Positions 63,693-64,000 of a stretch of 64,000 nucleotides of DNA are shown piece by piece. The first letter of the stretch is position 1. Every line of letters begins with the position of its first letter. The notes under the pieces were generated by a model. That model made no database searches, was not told the DNA's origin, and worked only from the letters and a program-made list of their open reading frames with translations. The position numbers and the translations under genes are program-made. Source of the DNA: Pseudooceanicola marinus (GTDB lineage Bacteria > Pseudomonadota > Alphaproteobacteria > Rhodobacterales > Rhodobacteraceae); assembly GCF_020177265.1 (NCBI RefSeq), contig NZ_JAIVMC010000007.1, positions 186,001-250,000 of the forward strand. Direction: 5' to 3'.

Positions 63693-64000
63693 TCAGGCGT
63701 CGAGGACGGGGGGCGTGCCCTCGCCGGACCAGGCGAAGATCTCTCCGTTCCGTTCGACCACGGTGAAGCTGGGCAGCTTGATCGCCTTGTACATGGTGGA
63801 ATCCACCGGTTCTGCGGGCTGTTCGGTGCACTGACCTGAGCGGTCGAAATGCCAACCGTGGAAGGGACAGCGGATACCGTTGTTTTCGTGCCGGCCAAAG
63901 CAGAGGTCAGCGCCACGGTGCGGGCAGTAGCGGCCGATCAGGCCCAGCTCGCCCTCCTCGTCGCGGAACAGCACCAGTTTCTGGCCGAAGGCCGTCACCG
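63693..64000 (-). CDS. Rieske [2Fe-2S] domain protein (N-terminus outside window)
   Basis: The visible 102 codons give an intact Rieske domain: RYCPHRGADLCFGRHENNGI, then RCPFHGWHF, i.e. C-x-H-x16-C-x2-H, preceded by LVLFRDEEGELGLIG and followed by FTVVERNGEIFAWSGEGTPP. It stops at PPVLDA, where a normal oxygenase alpha subunit would go on into the catalytic domain. The true start lies beyond the right edge (the first visible codon is an internal GTG). It precedes the cluster-less catalytic gene by 66 bp on the same strand. Confidence 0.85.
   Translation of the reverse strand, partial: VTAFGQKLVLFRDEEGELGLIGRYCPHRGADLCFGRHENNGIRCPFHGWHFDRSGQCTEQPAEPVDSTMYKAIKLPSFTVVERNGEIFAWSGEGTPPVLDA

Overview
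The window is a gene-dense, GC-rich stretch of a chromosome that looks like a marine Rhodobacteraceae (Roseobacter-type alphaproteobacterium). Signs are the gene families (DUF1127, FolE2 instead of FolE, TctABC and TRAP transporters, a fused CysG, a roseobacter-style pyruvate phosphate dikinase next to glyS), a SAM-II riboswitch before metZ, and short GC-rich interspersed repeats. I recognise 58 genes. I see no tRNA, rRNA, CRISPR array, integrase or transposase. This assignment and all functions rest on reading the sequence only; no database search was run.

Layout. 1-9.9 kb: end of an ABC exporter with a tyrosine phosphatase, a large acidic protein of unknown role, thiamin pyrophosphokinase, an EamA transporter, serine dehydratase and XseA. 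9.9-16.9 kb: a small secreted protein, an AlkB-like hydroxylase, FtsY, MgtC-like protein, a second EamA transporter with YciB, and a secreted phosphatase behind an exact Pho box. 17-24.4 kb: CoA-transferase, luciferase-like oxidoreductase, glutathione transferase, alpha/beta hydrolase, SAM-II riboswitch with metZ, and folE2. 24.5-31.9 kb: urease operon ureD-A-(36-aa orf)-B-(histone-like)-C-(secreted protein, DUF1127)-E-F-G. 31.9-46.2 kb: TrkH, CysG, a small secreted protein, an envelope protein with a dead trypsin-like domain, glyQ/glyS with two small genes between, PPDK and a SleB-type hydrolase.

46.6-64 kb is catabolic. First, allA-hyuA-hyuB (overlapping starts and stops) converge on a minus-strand group dadA-like/tctC/tctB/tctA with a divergent LysR regulator. 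Then an IclR regulator sits divergent to a TRAP transporter followed by a glutamine-synthetase-like ligase and a CHMI-like isomerase. These converge on a minus-strand oxygenase group that runs off the right edge.

The most interesting protein-level observation is that oxygenase group. One protein has a full phthalate-dioxygenase-like catalytic domain but has lost the Cys/His segment that binds the Rieske cluster. The gene just upstream encodes an intact Rieske cluster domain that stops where the catalytic domain should begin. The two defects complement each other, suggesting a two-polypeptide Rieske oxygenase, perhaps acting with the glutamine-synthetase-like enzyme on an imported acid or amine. 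The most interesting nucleotide-level observation is a family of intergenic elements (hairpin, then CCTCCGG..TATTT) present at least four times, twice paired with an inverted partner about 80-110 bp away.
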